A stretch of DNA of 64,000 nt from Moringa oleifera (taxonomy: Eukaryota > Streptophyta > Magnoliopsida > Brassicales > Moringaceae). How positions within the stretch are numbered: position 1 is the first letter of the stretch; each line of letters opens with the position of its first letter. Below are positions 1-14,600 of the stretch, piece after piece. The position numbers and the translations under genes are program-made. The stretch spans positions 8,571,501-8,635,500 of the forward strand of contig JAJFZO010000034.1 in the NCBI GenBank assembly GCA_021397835.1, read 5' to 3'. The notes under the pieces are model-generated. The model saw only the letters and a program-made list of their open reading frames with translations, was not told the origin of the DNA and searched no databases.

Positions 1-129
1 ACGGATATAGGGGTCTAAATCTACAGAGGTTCTCTGATCGAGTCTTGCATCGATCCGAACTAAAAAGTTAAAGGGAATATGGATGGAGCCATCCATTCGA
101 GAAGTACTGTTTGCTAAGTGGACGATGGA

Positions 130-1630
130 CTCGGCCTTTCAAGCTACATCTCAGAGGAATAAAAACAATTGATCTCTTAGTGAAGCCATTGTGCATCGAG
201 GAGGTTCTATTTCCATTTCTAACATAAAAAACTAATGGTAATTTTTTAATTCAATTAATTGTTTTCATGTCATTATCATATATTTAGTTACACTTGATAG
301 ATTTTTATTTTTCATTTTTTAACTGTTAGGCTAGGGAGCTTGGGAGGGATCTTAGCATGCCATAACTGTTTTAAATGTTAAATCATAATGAGGAGACTGG
401 TACATGGGCCACAGAAAGAGCTGCACGAATTTATGTGAGTACTTAAAGTAGAATATATTTGTCTTTAGTTAACTATGTGTTGAATGGAATAAATTGATTA
501 ATGATTTTTTGTTTCTATTGAGGTTTTGGGTTGGTTATCAAAATAACAATTTTTGGTTTTAGCTTATTGTATGGAGGTTGTATGTCTTCACGTTGTGTTT
601 AAATTATTTGACAAAAAACCTTATATTGATCTAGTGTTTAGTATTGTGGATAAGTTAAATTTATGTTGTTGTTAAAAGTTGAGGCATTTTTTGTTACTTT
701 ACAAATGAATGCTTATATTTTTCTACTTTTTGTTGTCATTGGGATATACATCACTTTTTCTGTTGTGTTTTCTTGCCAGTTTGATTGTTGTATTTTTTAG
801 AAGCATATATTGTGACACTACTATTAGCTGTATGTAACGGTGTTCAATATGATATGTGCTATTAGTTCATTAGATGAAACAACCACATATGCCAGTCTTT
901 GAGTTAAATTTTCTTTTAATTTTTTTAATTTTTTTATTTGGATTCCTCTACTATTTGTTAATAATTTTTTGCCTTGAGTTTTTAAAAATTTTCAATGTAT
1001 TTTGATTAATTAATTTGCTGTTTGTGATTTTATTGATACATAAAAGTTTGGTTTTCTTGCTTTAATATGTTTCTTTATTTTTTCACTAATTATATGCAGG
1101 TTGGTTATGAGAAATTAAGAGAGGATACCATCACCTCAGGATCATCTGTTGATGATTCCACCATCTTTTTTAAAGCTGCAGGTGAAAAAAATAAGAGAGG
1201 TAGGGCATTTGGATTTGGATCAGAGGTAGCCTTTCATAAAGCATCAAACTTTGTTTCTCAATCTTGACATGCCCCATCCAGTGTTAAGATGCAACAAATT
1301 ATGTTTTGTTTTCAAGATATGCAAGGACAATTAGATAGAGAGCGTGAAGAAATGAAAGAACGACTAGCAAGAGAACGTGTAGAGATGGAAGACAAATTGC
1401 AAAAAGAACGTGCTGTGAAAGATGTGAGGGAAAAAGAGATGGAAGATCAACTATAAAAAGAACGTGATCTGATGGAGACACAATAAAGAGATTTGAGAGA
1501 AGAGATGAAAAGACAAATGGAAATAAGAGATTAAAGAGAAAATAAACTCAAAAAAGAAATGGTCTCGATGAAGAAGTTTCTAAATAGACTTGTTAGACAA
1601 ACGAGTATGCAACAAGGTACTTTAGGTTAG
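130..1630 (+). pseudogene. Broken En/Spm-type transposase, C-terminal exons
   Basis: Three coding pieces resemble the C-terminal part of plant En/Spm transposases. The first, about 136-222, reads SQRNKNN, a stop, then SLSEAIVHRGGSISI; the stop is a TGA where Arg (CGA) is expected. The second, about 330-434, ends NEETGTWATERAARIY and runs into GTGAGT. A plausible GT-AG intron spans 435-1099. The third exon starts at 1100 and contains RGRAFGFGSEVAF, then a TGA stop at 1265-1267. Past this stop the frame continues as a Glu/Arg/Lys-rich coiled coil to about 1620, with further stops near 1455 and 1485. Exon joins are inferred from splice consensus only. The frame is dead. Confidence 0.68.
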
Positions 1631-1670
1631 CGTGATTCTTCTTCTAGTCTAGTTGATGATAATGGTACTA

Positions 1671-1700
1671 TGATGATGATGATGATGGTGATGGTAATGG
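1671..1700 (+). repeat. GAT-type microsatellite
   Basis: Runs of GAT/GGT triplets (ATGATGATGATGATGGTGATGG) follow the coiled-coil tail of the transposase pseudogene. It may once have coded for an acidic Asp-rich tail. Confidence 0.7.
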
Positions 1701-1739
1701 CGCTAATCTTATAGAGGATGATTAGATTTTTTAAAAAAA

Positions 1740-2035
1740 ATTTCATTGACTAGCACGATTGAATATTTAGTCTAAGCATATTGTGTATTTAATATTATAT
1801 ATGATAATTTTACTATTACTGTGACTTTTACATGCTTTTATTTGTTTTGTTAATTTTATTTTACGAAAATATGTATTTATTAATTTAATTAATTTATAAA
1901 AATATGTATTTATTGATTTTTGTGAATTACATTGAATATATATTTTGATATGAATTAAAAAATAAAAAATAAAAAATAATTTATTTATTTGATTATAAAA
2001 TAAAATAAAATTCAATAAATTTATTAATTAAAATT
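1740..2035. other. AT-rich non-coding stretch in CACTA element
   Basis: Very AT-rich sequence between the transposase remnant and the subterminal repeats. It contains short A/T runs and TTTATTAATTT-like motifs. I see no gene or RNA here. Confidence 0.6.
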
Positions 2036-2420
2036 TTTGTGGCAAAGAAACTATTGTCGTGGATTTTTTTCCATGGCAACAAAGGATCAATTGCCACGAA
2101 ATTTCTTTATGGCAAAAAAAAAAAAAAAATCAGTTGCCAGCAAAAGATATGGATTGCCATGAGAACAATTCCATGACAAAAGATATGGATCGTTACGGAA
2201 GCTATTCCATGGCTAAATATATGAATTGCCACAGAATATTGGCCATAGCATATGTTTCATGGCAAAAAAAAAAAAAACAATTATCACGAAATATCTGTCG
2301 TGCCAAAAGAATTTATTACCATGAAATTTCTTTCGTATCAATAAGAGACCAATTTCCACGAAATGTTTTTACGGCAAAAATTAATTAATTGCTACGAAAT
2401 TTTTTCATGGTAATTTTTAT
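2036..2420. repeat. CACTA subterminal repeats
   Basis: Short degenerate repeats alternate in both orientations around the word TTGCCACGAAATTTC and its complement (for example near 2088, 2170, 2226, 2280, 2340 and 2385). Arrays of 10-20 bp subterminal repeats are the usual transposase-binding region of CACTA elements. A-runs at about 2117-2130 and 2263-2277 interrupt them. Confidence 0.68.
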
Positions 2421-2650
2421 GTTCATTTGTTGATTAAAAAATTTAGTATCATAATATTAAATATTTTCAACAAACATTCTATGGGAATGTCATTGGAAAA
2501 TTACCATGATAGTAAATTCCGTGGGAAAATTAACATTTTGACAAATGTTATTCTTACATTAATTCTTCCGTAAGAATTTTTGTGAAAAATACATATTCTC
2601 ATGGAAATTCTTCATTTTCCTACAATATTTTTGTGTGAGAAAATAGTAAA

Positions 2651-2662
2651 TTTCTTGTAGTG
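2651..2662 (+). repeat. 3' terminal inverted repeat of CACTA element
   Basis: TTTCTTGTAGTG is the mirror of CACTACAAGAAA. The next three bases, TGC (2663-2665), would be one copy of the 3 bp target duplication usual for this superfamily; the other copy lies outside the window. Confidence 0.85.
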
Positions 2663-5600
2663 TGCCAAACATTTACGTTGGGTTGCCCAAGTTATAGTCT
2701 AATGGTAGTCAGTAGTGTAAGTAGATGCGAGAGTAAGCACTAGACGAGGCCAACGATCACCTAGCAGCAATTGTTAGTGTTATGAGAGCCCTAACAATTA
2801 CTACGAGGAAGTTACTGGCCTTAGCAAACACTAGCGCCAATTTTGGTGGAACCCAACATCTACCCAGTTACTATTGTGGGGTAGTTGCTGATGCTGTTAA
2901 TGCGAGTGCCAGTGTTAGAGGAACCTAAGGACTGCTCAGGTATTGCTAGGAAGCATTTTTTGGTGTTGATAAACGTCAGTTCTAACACCAAAAGAGCTTA
3001 ATGATGACCCCATGACAATTGCTAGCATTGGGAAAGCCTAAGAACTACTGCGATAAAACTGTTATTCCTACAAACCCTCGCACCAGCTTTAAAGGAGCCA
3101 ATGAACTACTCACTTATTATTGCAGGTGGTTATTGGTGTTGGTAGATGTCGATGTTAGCACTTGGTGAACCAAGTGACTTCCTAACTATTGCTGAAGTAA
3201 TTGTTAGTGGCAATAGACGTTAGGGCCAGCACTTAGGGAGCCTAGCGATGACCACATGATAGTTACTAGCATTGGGAGAACCTAAGGAATGTTTTCAAAG
3301 AGCCTCTAGCACTGGTAGAGGAGAGCGCTAGCATTGGAGGAGCTCAACAACCTAGTGGCAGTCGCTAGTGTCGACAAAGATATGTGTTGGGTTCTCCTAG
3401 CTATGGCCCAGTAGTAGTCGCTGGCATAGATAAACGCATGGGCAAGCACTAAAGGAGCCTAATGATGCCCTCACAGTAGTAGTTGGCATTAAGAGAGCCT
3501 AATGATAATTGCGGGGAAGTCACTGTTGCTGGCAGAGATCGAACCCAGCAAGAGGGGAACCTAAGGATTGCCTAGCTATTATTGTAGGGCAGTTGCTCAT
3601 GTCAGTAGATGCTAGTGCTAGCAATGAAAGAGCCCAGCGAGGACCCTATGACAGTTGTTAGAGTTGGGAAAGCCCAACGATTGCAGCTGGCCAATCACTA
3701 GGGTGAGTTAAGCCAACGATGGCACAATTATAGTCGTAGGCATACCGCAAACGCGAGGGCAAGCACTAATAAAGCCCAATGATGGCCTAGTAGTAGTTAT
3801 TGGCATTGGAAGAACCCAACGACTACTGTGGGGATGTCGCTGGTGATAGTAGATGCTCGCAACAGCTTTGGGGAACCTAACAACTGCCTAGCTATTGCAG
3901 TGAGGCTGAGGCAGTTGCTAATGTTAGTAGACACTAGGGCTAGCACTAAGGGAACCTAGGGACTACCTAATTATTGTTGTGGAGCCATTGTTGGAGTCAG
4001 TAGATGCTAGTATAGCATCAAGGAAGTCCAATTATGACCCCAGGATAGTCGTTGGAGTTAAGAGAGCCCAACGATTATTGTTGGGCAGCCGTTGCGAACG
4101 GTAGGTGCCAGCACCGATACTAAAAGAGCTCAATAATAGCCTAGCTTTAGGGGATTTAACAACTTCCTAGGTACTACTGCAGCACAGTTGTCGATGTTGG
4201 CAGACACTAATGCCAACACTTGGGGAAACCTTGGACGGCCCCGCTGCTGCTGCAAAGCAGTTGTTGGTGTCGATAGATGCTAATGCTAGCACCAGGGGAG
4301 CTCAATGATGACCCAATAACAGTTGTACGCATTGGGGGAGCCTAATAACTCTTGATGGGCAATCATTGATGATGGCAAAATTTGTAAGGGTTGCGCCAAT
4401 GATGGCCTAATGACAATCATTAGCGCAAGCATACATGAGGGCAAGTACTAGTGAAGCCCAATGATGACCTAAGAGCAATAGTAGGCATTGGGAGAGCCTA
4501 ATGACTGCTATAAGAAGTCACTTATGTTGGGAATGCTCTCACTAGCTTTGAGGAACTTATCGACTGCCTAGTTACTTTTGTGGTGCAGTTATTGGTGTTA
4601 GTAAATGCTAGTACTTGCACTAGCGTCGCCCAACGACAACCCAATGATAGTTGTAGGTGTTGGGAGAGGCCTACAACCTTCGCTGGGCAGTTGTTGACAC
4701 TGCCAAATATTTGCATTGAGTTGCTCCAACGATGGCTTAATGGTAGTCGCTAGCATAGGTAGATGCTAGGGTAAGCACTAAAAGAGCCCATCGATGGCCT
4801 AGCAATAGCAGTTGGCATTAGGAGAGCCCAAAGACTATTATGGTGAAGTCTCTAATGCATGCAGATGTTGTTGCTAACTTTAGGGAAACCTAATGACTGC
4901 GTAATTGCTTTTGCGATGTAGTTATTGGTGTTGGTATGCTAGAGCCAACATCGGGGGAGCTTAACGATGACCCCCATGATAATCGTTGGTACTAGGAAAG
5001 CCCAACGACTACTGTATGGCCGTTGTTAACATTGTTAGTGCTAGAACTAAGGGAACTTATTGATAATCAAATGATGGTCACTGGTGCTGCCAAACATGAG
5101 AGCAAGCATTAGAAAAGCTTAATTATGGCCTAGATATAGTAGTTAGCCCTAAGAGAGCCCAATGGCAGTCGATGGTGCTGGTAGAGGCTTGAACTAGCTT
5201 CAGAGGAACCCAACGACTGCTTAGTTGCTATTGGAGGGTAGTTGCTGGTGTTGGTATTGATACACACTAACAATAGCAGCAGGGAGTGTAGTGATGACCT
5301 ACTGGTAGTCGCTGGCGCTAGCAAGCAATAGTGCTAGGCTCCTCTTGTGATGGCCTAGTAACAGTTACTTGTATAGGTAATGAGACGGTAAGCGCTAGAG
5401 GAGCCCAACGATGACTTCGTAACTTTAGTTGGCTTTAGGAAAGTCTAATGATGGCTATAAGGAAGTCACTCGTGTTGGCAGACCTAGCGCCAACTTTGAG
5501 GGAATCAAAGGATTGTCGTGCTACTTCTGTAATGCAGTTGTTGGTGTTGGTAAATGCTAGTGCCAGCGTTAGGGGAGCCTTATTATAACCCCATGATAGT

Positions 5601-8600
5601 CCTTCGCATTAGGAGAGCCCAAGAGCTACTGCTCGTAATCGCAGACATTGGTAGATGCTAGCACCAGTACTACGGAGGCTCGGCGATGACCTAGTGACAG
5701 TCGCTGGCGTTTATAGCTTCAGCACTAGGTTCTCCCACTAATGGCTTAATGGCAGTTATTGGCGTAGGTAAATGTGTGGGCAAGCTCTAGAGGAGCCAAA
5801 CGACAACCTACTAGTAGTAATAGGTGCTCGAAAAAGGCCAACGACTTCTGCAGGAAAGTCGTGAGTGTTACCACGTGGTCAAACAAGCTTTAAGGGAACC
5901 CAATGACTTTCGAGCTACTGCTGTGGGCTAGTTGCCTATGTTGGCAGACATCAATGCCAGTGTTAAGAGAACCTAAGGACTACCCTGCTACTACTGCAAG
6001 GCAGTTGATGGCATCAATAGATGCTAGTGCTAGCATCGAGGGGCCATGCGATGACCAACTGATAGTCGCATGTGTTAGGAAAGCCCAATGTCAATTGCTG
6101 TGTAATCATAAATGCTGGCAGACATCCTCACTGGGCTGCCCTATCAATGGCTCAGTGGTGGTTGCTGGTGCAGGTAGACATGAGGGCAAGCACTATAGGA
6201 GCCCAACGATGGCTTAGTAGTAGCCGTAGTTGTTATTCGAAAATCTCAATGACTACTATGGGGAAGTCGTTATCGCTGGCATATGCTCCTGTCAATTTAA
6301 AGGAACCCACCGTCTGCCCAATTACTTTGGTGTTGTAGTTGCTTGTGTCGCTAGACGCTAATGCCAACACAAGGGGAATTGAGCGATGACCTCGAAACAG
6401 TCACTAACGTTGGGAGAGTGCAATGACTATTGCTAAGCAGTCGCAAATGCTAGTAGATGCTAGTACCAACACTACAGAAGCTCAATGATGATCCAGTGGC
6501 AGTCATTGGTGCTGGTAGACATTTATGGTGGGTTCCCCCCAGGGATGGTCTAAGGATAGTCGTTGGCATAAGTAGATGTGAGGGTAAGGTAAGCACTAAA
6601 GAATTCCAACGATGACTTAGCAGTAATTGTTGGCATTCGGAAAGCCCAACAACTATTATAAAGAAGTCATAAGTGTTATGAGATGCTCTCACCAGGTTTA
6701 GAGGAACCCAAAGACTTTCAAGCTAGTGCTATGAGGCTATTACTTATGTTGGTAGATGCTGTTGGAAGACTAGGGAACCAATGGACTATCCAACTATTGC
6801 TACGGGGCAGTTGCTAATGTCAATAAACATTAGTGCTAGCATCGAACGAGCATAATGACCAATGACAGTCATTAGAGTTAAGAAAGCCCAATAACTACTA
6901 TTAGGCAATCGTTGATGTTGGTAATTGTCAGTGCCAACACTAGGGAGCTTAAGAATGACCTAGCGACTCTCACTAACCCTGTAAACATTAGCACTAGGTT
7001 GCCCCCATGATACCCCAATGTCAGTTGCTAGCACCAATAGATGTGAAGGCAAGCACTAAAGAAGGCAATTGATGGCTTAACAGTAGTAGTTGGCAGTGAG
7101 ATTACTTAACGATTGCTATAGGGAAATCACCTGTGCTGGCAGATGTTCGCACTAGCTTTTGAGGAACCTAATGACTGCCCTGCTACTACTGTAAGACAGT
7201 TATTGGTGTTGACAAACTTCGATACTGGCATGAGGGGAACCCATTAAGTGTCCAATGATTGTTGTGGGCAGTCATTGGTGTCGATAAATGCTAATGGTAG
7301 CAATGATGGAGCCTAGCTATTGCGCCATGAAAGTCTTTGGCATTAAGAAAGCCTAATGACTATAGTCTGGTAGTCGTTAACACTGGTAGATGTTAGGGTC
7401 AGCATAGAGGAGCTCAACAATAACCCAACGGTAGTCATTGGTTCTAATAGATATCTTTATTGTGTTCCCCAGTGATGGCCCAGTTGGCAGCTACTGATGT
7501 CAGTGCATGCGAAGGCAAGCACTATAGGAGCCTAACGAAGACCAAGCAACAGTAGTTGATGTTCTTGGAGCTCAATGACTATTATAGGGAAGTCATTAGT
7601 GTTGATAGATGTTAGCACTAGGTTTGGAGGAGCCTAACGATTGCCCAACCACTTCAGTAGTGCAGTTTCTAGTGTTGATAAATGTAATTGCTAGCACTAA
7701 GGGAGTCAAGGAATGACCCTATGATAGCCTCTAGCGTTTAGAGAGCCCAATGAGTATAACTGGGCAATTGCTGGTGCTTGTGGAGGCCTATGCTAGCACT
7801 AGGGGAGCTTAGTAATGACCCAGTGATGATCGCTGGTGCTCATACACATATGCGTTGGGTTCTACTAGCGATGGCCAAATGGTTATGGCTGGTGCACGTA
7901 GACGTGCGAGCAAGCATTGAAAGAGCTCAATGATGGTATAGCAATAGTAGTTAGTGCTAAGAAAGCCTTACAACCTTCATACCACATTTTGGGAACCTAA
8001 TGACTACCTAGTTACGATATCAAGGTAGTTGGTGTTATTGGCAAACATCAATGCCAACACGAGGGGAGCCTACTAACTACCTAGTTATTCTTGCAACTAA
8101 GAGAGCTTAGCAGTGATCCAATGGCAATTACTGGTGTTAGTAGACATCTACATTGGGTTCTCCTAACAATTACCATGCAGTAGTCGCTGGCGTAGGTAGA
8201 CGTGAGGCTAAAGCGCTAGAAGGGTCCAATGACTATCTAGCAGTAATAGTTGGTGTTAGGAGAGCCCAATGACGACTACGAAGAAGTCACTAGTGTTGGC
8301 AGATGCTCGTGCCAACTTTAAGGGAACCATATGACAACCTAAGTACTACTGCGAGGATCAGTTACTGCTATTGGTAGACACTAACACTAGCACTAGAAGA
8401 ACTTAGGGACTGCGTAACTATTATTATAGAGCAGTTAATGGTGCCGGAAGATGCTTGTTTTAACACGAGGGGAGTCCTATGAAAGCTCATGACTATCCTT
8501 GGTGTTGGGAGAGCCTAACAACTACTGCTAGGTATTCGCTGACACTAGTATACATCTACATTAAGTTTCCCTTATGATGTCATAATGGCAGTCGTTGGCA

Positions 8601-11600
8601 TAGGTAAACGTGGAGGCAAGCATTAGAGGAGCCCAACATTGGCCTAGCAATAGTAGTTGACATTGGTAGAGCCCAAAGACTTCTGTAGGGAAGTGCTCAT
8701 TATAGGCATATATTGGCACCAGCTCTGGGAGAGCCCAACAACTGCGTCATTATTTTTATGGCATAGTTGTTGGTGTTGGTAGATGCTAGAGCCAGTACTA
8801 TGGGAGTCTAGTGATAACCCTATGGTAGTTGCTAGCATTAGGAAAGCCTAACACCTGTTGTAGGCAGTCGTTGACATTGGTAGATATTAGTGCCAGCACT
8901 AAGGGAGCTTAATGATGACCTAACGATTATTATTAGAGCTAGTAGACTTGAGTGCAAGCACTAGAGAAGCTCAATGATGGCCTAGGTGTAGTAGTTAGCA
9001 TTTGAAGAGTCTAACGATTACTGCAAGGTAATCATTAATGCTAGTAGATGCCAACACTAGCACTACAAAAGCTCAATGATGACTTAGCGATGATCATTGG
9101 CGTTAGCTGCATCAGCGCTTGGTTCTCAAAATAATGGCTTAACGACAGTCAATGGCATAAGCAAATGGGTGGACAAGCACTAGATAAGCCAAACGACAGC
9201 CTAGCAGTAGTAGTAGGCACTACGAGAGCCCAATGGCTTTTATGAAAAAGTTGCTGGTGCTAGCAGACGCTCGTGTCAACTTTATGGTAATCCAATGACT
9301 TTTGAGCTACTACTATAAGGCAGTTGCGTGTGTTGACAAATGTTGACACTAATACTAGAGGAACCTAGGGACTGCCTCTTAATTGCTACGAGGTAGTTTC
9401 TCGTATTGATAAATACTAATACTAGCATAAGGGGAGCCCAACGATGACCAATGTAGTCATAGGCATTGGGAAAGCCCAATGGCTCTTGTTAGGCAGTCGT
9501 TGACATCAATAAACATCTTGACTAGGTTTCCCTAGTGATAGCTTAATTGGAGTCATTGGTGTAGGTAGACATGAGCAAGCACTAAAGAAGCCCAACGATG
9601 GCTTAACAAGAGTGGTTGATGTTCAGAGAACCCAAAGAAAATCGGGAGGAAGTTATTAACCATTTTGGATACTCCCCTACCTTTGGATAACCCAATGATT
9701 CCTAGCTACTTCTCCGATGCATTTACTAACGTTAGTGAATGCTAATATCAGCATCGGGGCAGTCTAACGATAACCCCATGATAGTCGCTCATATTAGAAG
9801 AGCTTAACAACTATTGCTAAACAGTCATTGATGCCAGTAGATGCTAGTGCCAACACTAAGAAAGCTTAATAACGACTTAGTGGCAGTTGCTTGCACTGCC
9901 AAAAATTTGTTTTGGGTTCACCTAATGATGGCCCACCAGTAGTCACTGGCATATGTGGCCGAAAGCAGGCACTAGACAAGTCCAACGATGGCCTAAAAGT
10001 AATTATTGGTGTTGGGAGAGCCCAATGATTATTATGAGGAAATTGTTGATGTTGGCAAACATCTGTGCTGAGTTACCCTAGCGATGGCCCATAATAGCTA
10101 TAGTTGGTGTTGGGACAGCCCAACGATTGGTGTGGGAAGTCGTTGGTGTTGGCAGATGCTTGTGTTAACTCATGAGGAACATAACAACTACTCTGCCATT
10201 ATTATGGAGCAGTTGTTGGAGTTAGCAAATACTGATGCCACCACGAAAGGAACCTAGAGACTGCTTAACTATTATTGTAAGGCATTAGTTGGTGTCGGTA
10301 GACGATAGTGCTAGCAAAGGTGTAGCCTAACGATGGCCTCATGAAAGTCGCTGGCATTGGGAAAAATCAATGACTACAGTTAAGCAGTCGCTAACACATA
10401 TAGATGCCAACACCATCATTAGGGGAGCTCAACAACAAGCCAATGGGAATCGCTCAAGCTGGCAAACATTTGTGCTGGGTTCGCTTACTGATGGCCCAAC
10501 AGTAGTGGTAGTTGGCGTAAAAAGAGCCCAATAATTGTTGCTAGGAAGTCATAGTTTTGGTAAATGCTTGCATCAGCGATTGCGGAACCCAACAATAGCA
10601 TAGCTATTACTGTGAGGTAATTACTGGTTTTTCAATGCCAGTAATAGGGGAACTAAAGATAGCCAAAGTATTGCAGCAAGGCAGTTGCTAGTGTTAGTAG
10701 ATGTTAGTGCCAACACTAAGGGAGTTTAGTGACGAACCTGTGATAGTCATTAGCATTGGGAAGGCCCAATGACCATGGCTGAACAGTCGCAGATTTTAGT
10801 AGAGGCGAGGATAGCACTAAGGGTCCTTAGCGATGACCTAATGGCAATGTTTGGCACTAATAGACATCTAGGCTAGGTTCCCTTAGTGATATCCCCTTGA
10901 CTTTCACTGGCGCACGTAGATGCTGAACAATGGCATAGTAGCAGTTGTTAGTGTTGGGAGAGCTTAATGACGGTTGCTAGGAAGTCGCTGGTGCTAGCAA
11001 ACACTTCTGCCAGCTTTACGAGAACTTAACAATTACCTAGCTAGTACTGCAAGGCAATAGTAGATGTTGGTTAACATTGACACTAGCACTGAGGGAACTA
11101 AAAGACTTCCCAACTATTATTGCAGGGCAATTGCTCATCTCGATAGATGCTAATGCCAATAATGGCAGACTCTAATGACAACCCCATGATAGTTGCTGGT
11201 CTTAGGAGAGCCCAGCGACTGTTGTTGGCAGTCAATGTCCCTCGTAGAGGCCAGTGCCAGCACTAAGGGAGCTCGATGTTGAGCTAGTAGGACTTGTGGC
11301 ATTGTCAGATATCTATACTAGGTTCGCCTAATGATGGCCTAGCACTAGTCGTTGGTTCAGATAGACATGAGGCAAAAAGCACTAGAGGGGTATAACAATA
11401 GTCTAGCAGTAATAGTTGGCATTGGGAGAACCCCACAACTACAGTTAGGTAATCGCTGACACTGGTATATGCTAGCACCAACATTAAGGGAGCTTATCGA
11501 TAATGAGAGTTGCTGGCACTGGTAGACATTTGTGCTAGGTTCCCCTAGCAATGGCGTAGTGGGAGTCGTTAGCAGAAATGGATGCAAAGGCAAGAACAAG

Positions 11601-14600
11601 AAGAGTCGAACGATGGCCTAGTAGCAGTTGTTGTTGAAAAGTCATAAATGCTAGCAGACAGTTAAGCCAACTTCGAGGTACCTAACGACTGCCTACCTAC
11701 TATTATGGGGTAGTTATTAGTGTTTACAAATGCTGATGCCAGCACTAGGGAAACCTAAGATCTACTGAGCTATTGCTATAGGGCTATTATTTATGTTAGT
11801 AGATGTTAATGCTAGCAATGGGAGAGCCCACTGAAGACCCAATGATAGTAGTCGATGTTAAGAGAGCCTAAAGATTATTACTTAGCAATCATTGATGCTG
11901 GTAGATCTAGTTCCAACATTATGGGAGCTCAGCGATAATCCAATGACAATCACTGATTTTAAAAGACATCTATGCAGGGTTGCCTTAGTAACGGTCTAAC
12001 GGTAGTCACTAACACAGGTAGATGTGAGGGCAAGCACTAGAGGAGCCCAACAACTACTATGAGGAAGTTATCGATGCTAGAAGATGCTTATGCTAGTTTT
12101 ATGGTAACTTCATGACTGCCTAGCTACTACTATAGGACAATTGTAGGTGTTAGCAGATACTAACACGAGCACTAAGGGAACCCAGGGACTACCTACCTAT
12201 TACTGCGAGGTGATTATTGGTGTTAATAGACTCTTATGTCAACATTAAGGGAGCCCATTGATGACCTCGAGATAGTTATTTGTGTTGGGAGAGCCCATAA
12301 AACTGATGGGCAGTTGTTGGCACTAATAGAGGATAACACCAGTAAGAAGGGAGCTCAACGACGACCCAGCAGTAGTCATTAGAGCTGGGAAACATTTACA
12401 TTGGGCTCCCCTAGTGATGGCAACCACTTAAGGAGCTTAATGATGGCCTAGCAAAATTTGTTAGTGCTGAGAGAGCCAAACGACTACTACAGGGAAGTCA
12501 CTAGTCCTTATGAGCCCTCGTGCAAACCTTTTTAAAACCCAACAATGGCTCAGCTATCTCTACTGGGAACTTGGAGATTGCGCATCTATTTTTGCGAGTT
12601 AATTATTTATGTCAATAGATGATAGTTCTAGCCCTGGGGGAACCTAAAGACAACCCCATGACAGTCATTGGCATTAGGAAAGCCCAATGACTATAATTGG
12701 GAAATTGCTAGCCCTAGTAAACATTTACGGTAGGTTCTCAAGTGGTAGTTGCTGGCACATGTAGACGTGAAGGCAAGCACTAGAAGAGCCCACTGATGAC
12801 CTAGCGGCAGTAATTGGTGTTAAGAGTGTGAGACAACTATTAGTGGAAAGTCGCTAATGTTGGCAAGCGCTCATACCAGGTTTAAGGAAACCCAAAGACT
12901 ACCCAGCTTATGCTATCAGATAGTTCTTAGTGTTTACAAATGTCATCGCTAAGACCAAGGGAACCAATGGACTACTTAGCTATTACTGTGTAGTAGTTAG
13001 TGGTGCTGGTAGACACTAATGCCTACCCTAGAGAAGCCCAACAAAGATGTCATAACAGTCATTAGCACTGGGGAAGCCCAAAGATTGTAGTTGAAAAGTC
13101 ACTGGCATTAGAAGATCCCAATGCTTGCATTAAGGGAGCTCAGTGACCATCTAGTGGTCATTGTTGGCACTGCTAGAGATCTATACTGGGTTCCTCCAAC
13201 GTTGGCCTAGTGGGAGCTGCTGGTGCAAGCAGATGCGAGGGTTAGAACTAGAAGAATCCAATGATGACCTAATAGCAATAGTTAGCGCTTAGAAAGCATA
13301 ACACTAGCTTTAGGGGAACCTAACGACTACCCTACTATTGCTTCGGGGAAGTTGCTAGTGTTGGATGCCAACAATGGTGGAACCTAGGGATTGCTTAGCC
13401 ATTGTCACGAGGCAGTTTCTAGTGTTGATAAATGCTAGTGTTAGAATCGGGGGAGCCTAACGATGACCTTTTAGTAGTTGCAGGCATTAAGAGAGCCCAA
13501 TGATTACTACAAGGCAGTCATTAGTGGTTGTAGAGACCAATACTAGCACTATGGGAGCTCGACGATGACTTAGCAGTAGTCACTAAAGTTGACAAACATC
13601 TACGCTGGGTTCCCGCAATGATAGCCAACAGTAATTACTAGCACAAGTAGACACGAGGGCAAGAACTAGAAAAGCTCAACGACGGCCTAGCAGTAATTAA
13701 TATTGGGAAAACCCCATAATTGCTTTAGGATAGTCGCTGGTGCTATCAAACACTTGTGCTAGCACTGACACTAAGGGAACCTAAGCATTATACAACTATT
13801 CCTACAAGGTAGTTATTGGTGTTAGTAGACGCTAGTGCTAGCACTAGGGGAGCCGAGCGATGACCCTATGATAGTTGCTGACATTGGAAAAGCCCAACGA
13901 CTGCAACTGGAGAGTCACTGACTCTAGTCGAATCTAGCACTAGTACTAAGGGCGCTCAGCGACTGCATAATGATAGTTGCTAGTATAGGTAGACGTGATG
14001 GACTGAACTAGGGGAGCTTAATAACTATTATGAAAAAGTCGTTAGTGTTGGCGGATGCTCATGCCAACTTTAGGATAACCAATGATTGCCCAGCTAATGC
14101 TACAAGGTAGTTGTTGGTGTTAGCAAATGCCGACGCTAATATTAAAGGAACCAAGGGACTGCCCAGCTATTACTGCGGGGTAATTATTGGTGTTGGTAGA
14201 TGCCAGTGTCAACACTAAAAGAGCCCAACGATGACCCTATGATAGTTGTTGGCATTAGGAGAGAGTAATGACTGCTACCGCGAAGTCGTTAGTGTTGGTA
14301 GAGTCCAGCGTCAACATTAGGGGAGCTCAGCGATGACTTAGCGACTGTTGTTGGCACTGACAAACATCTGCCCGAGGTTCTCCTGATAATAAACTAGAGG
14401 CAGTCGCTGACATAAGTAAATGCCAGGGCAAGCACTAAAGGAGCCTAACGAAGACCTAATAACAGTAGTAGAAGTTTGGAGAGCCCATCGACATTTATGA
14501 GAAAGTCATCAATTCTAGCAGACATTCGCGCTAGCTTTAGAGGAGCTTACTAATGGCCAAATGCTGTTGTGGGGAAGTGGCTCATGTTAGTAATAATTGT

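Larger units (their letters stand above)
1..2662 (+). mobile_element. CACTA (En/Spm) DNA transposon, 3' part
   Basis: The sequence ends at 2651-2662 with TTTCTTGTAGTG, the reverse complement of the CACTACAAGAAA terminal inverted repeat typical of plant CACTA elements. Inside lie remnants of the C-terminal part of an En/Spm-type transposase, then an AT-rich stretch, then subterminal short repeats, which is the usual 3' order in this superfamily. The 5' end lies outside the window. Class A satellite starts immediately after 2662, so the element inserted into that array. The transposase reading frame has several stops, so the copy cannot encode its own transposase. Superfamily assignment is firm; family is not assigned. 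Confidence 0.82.
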
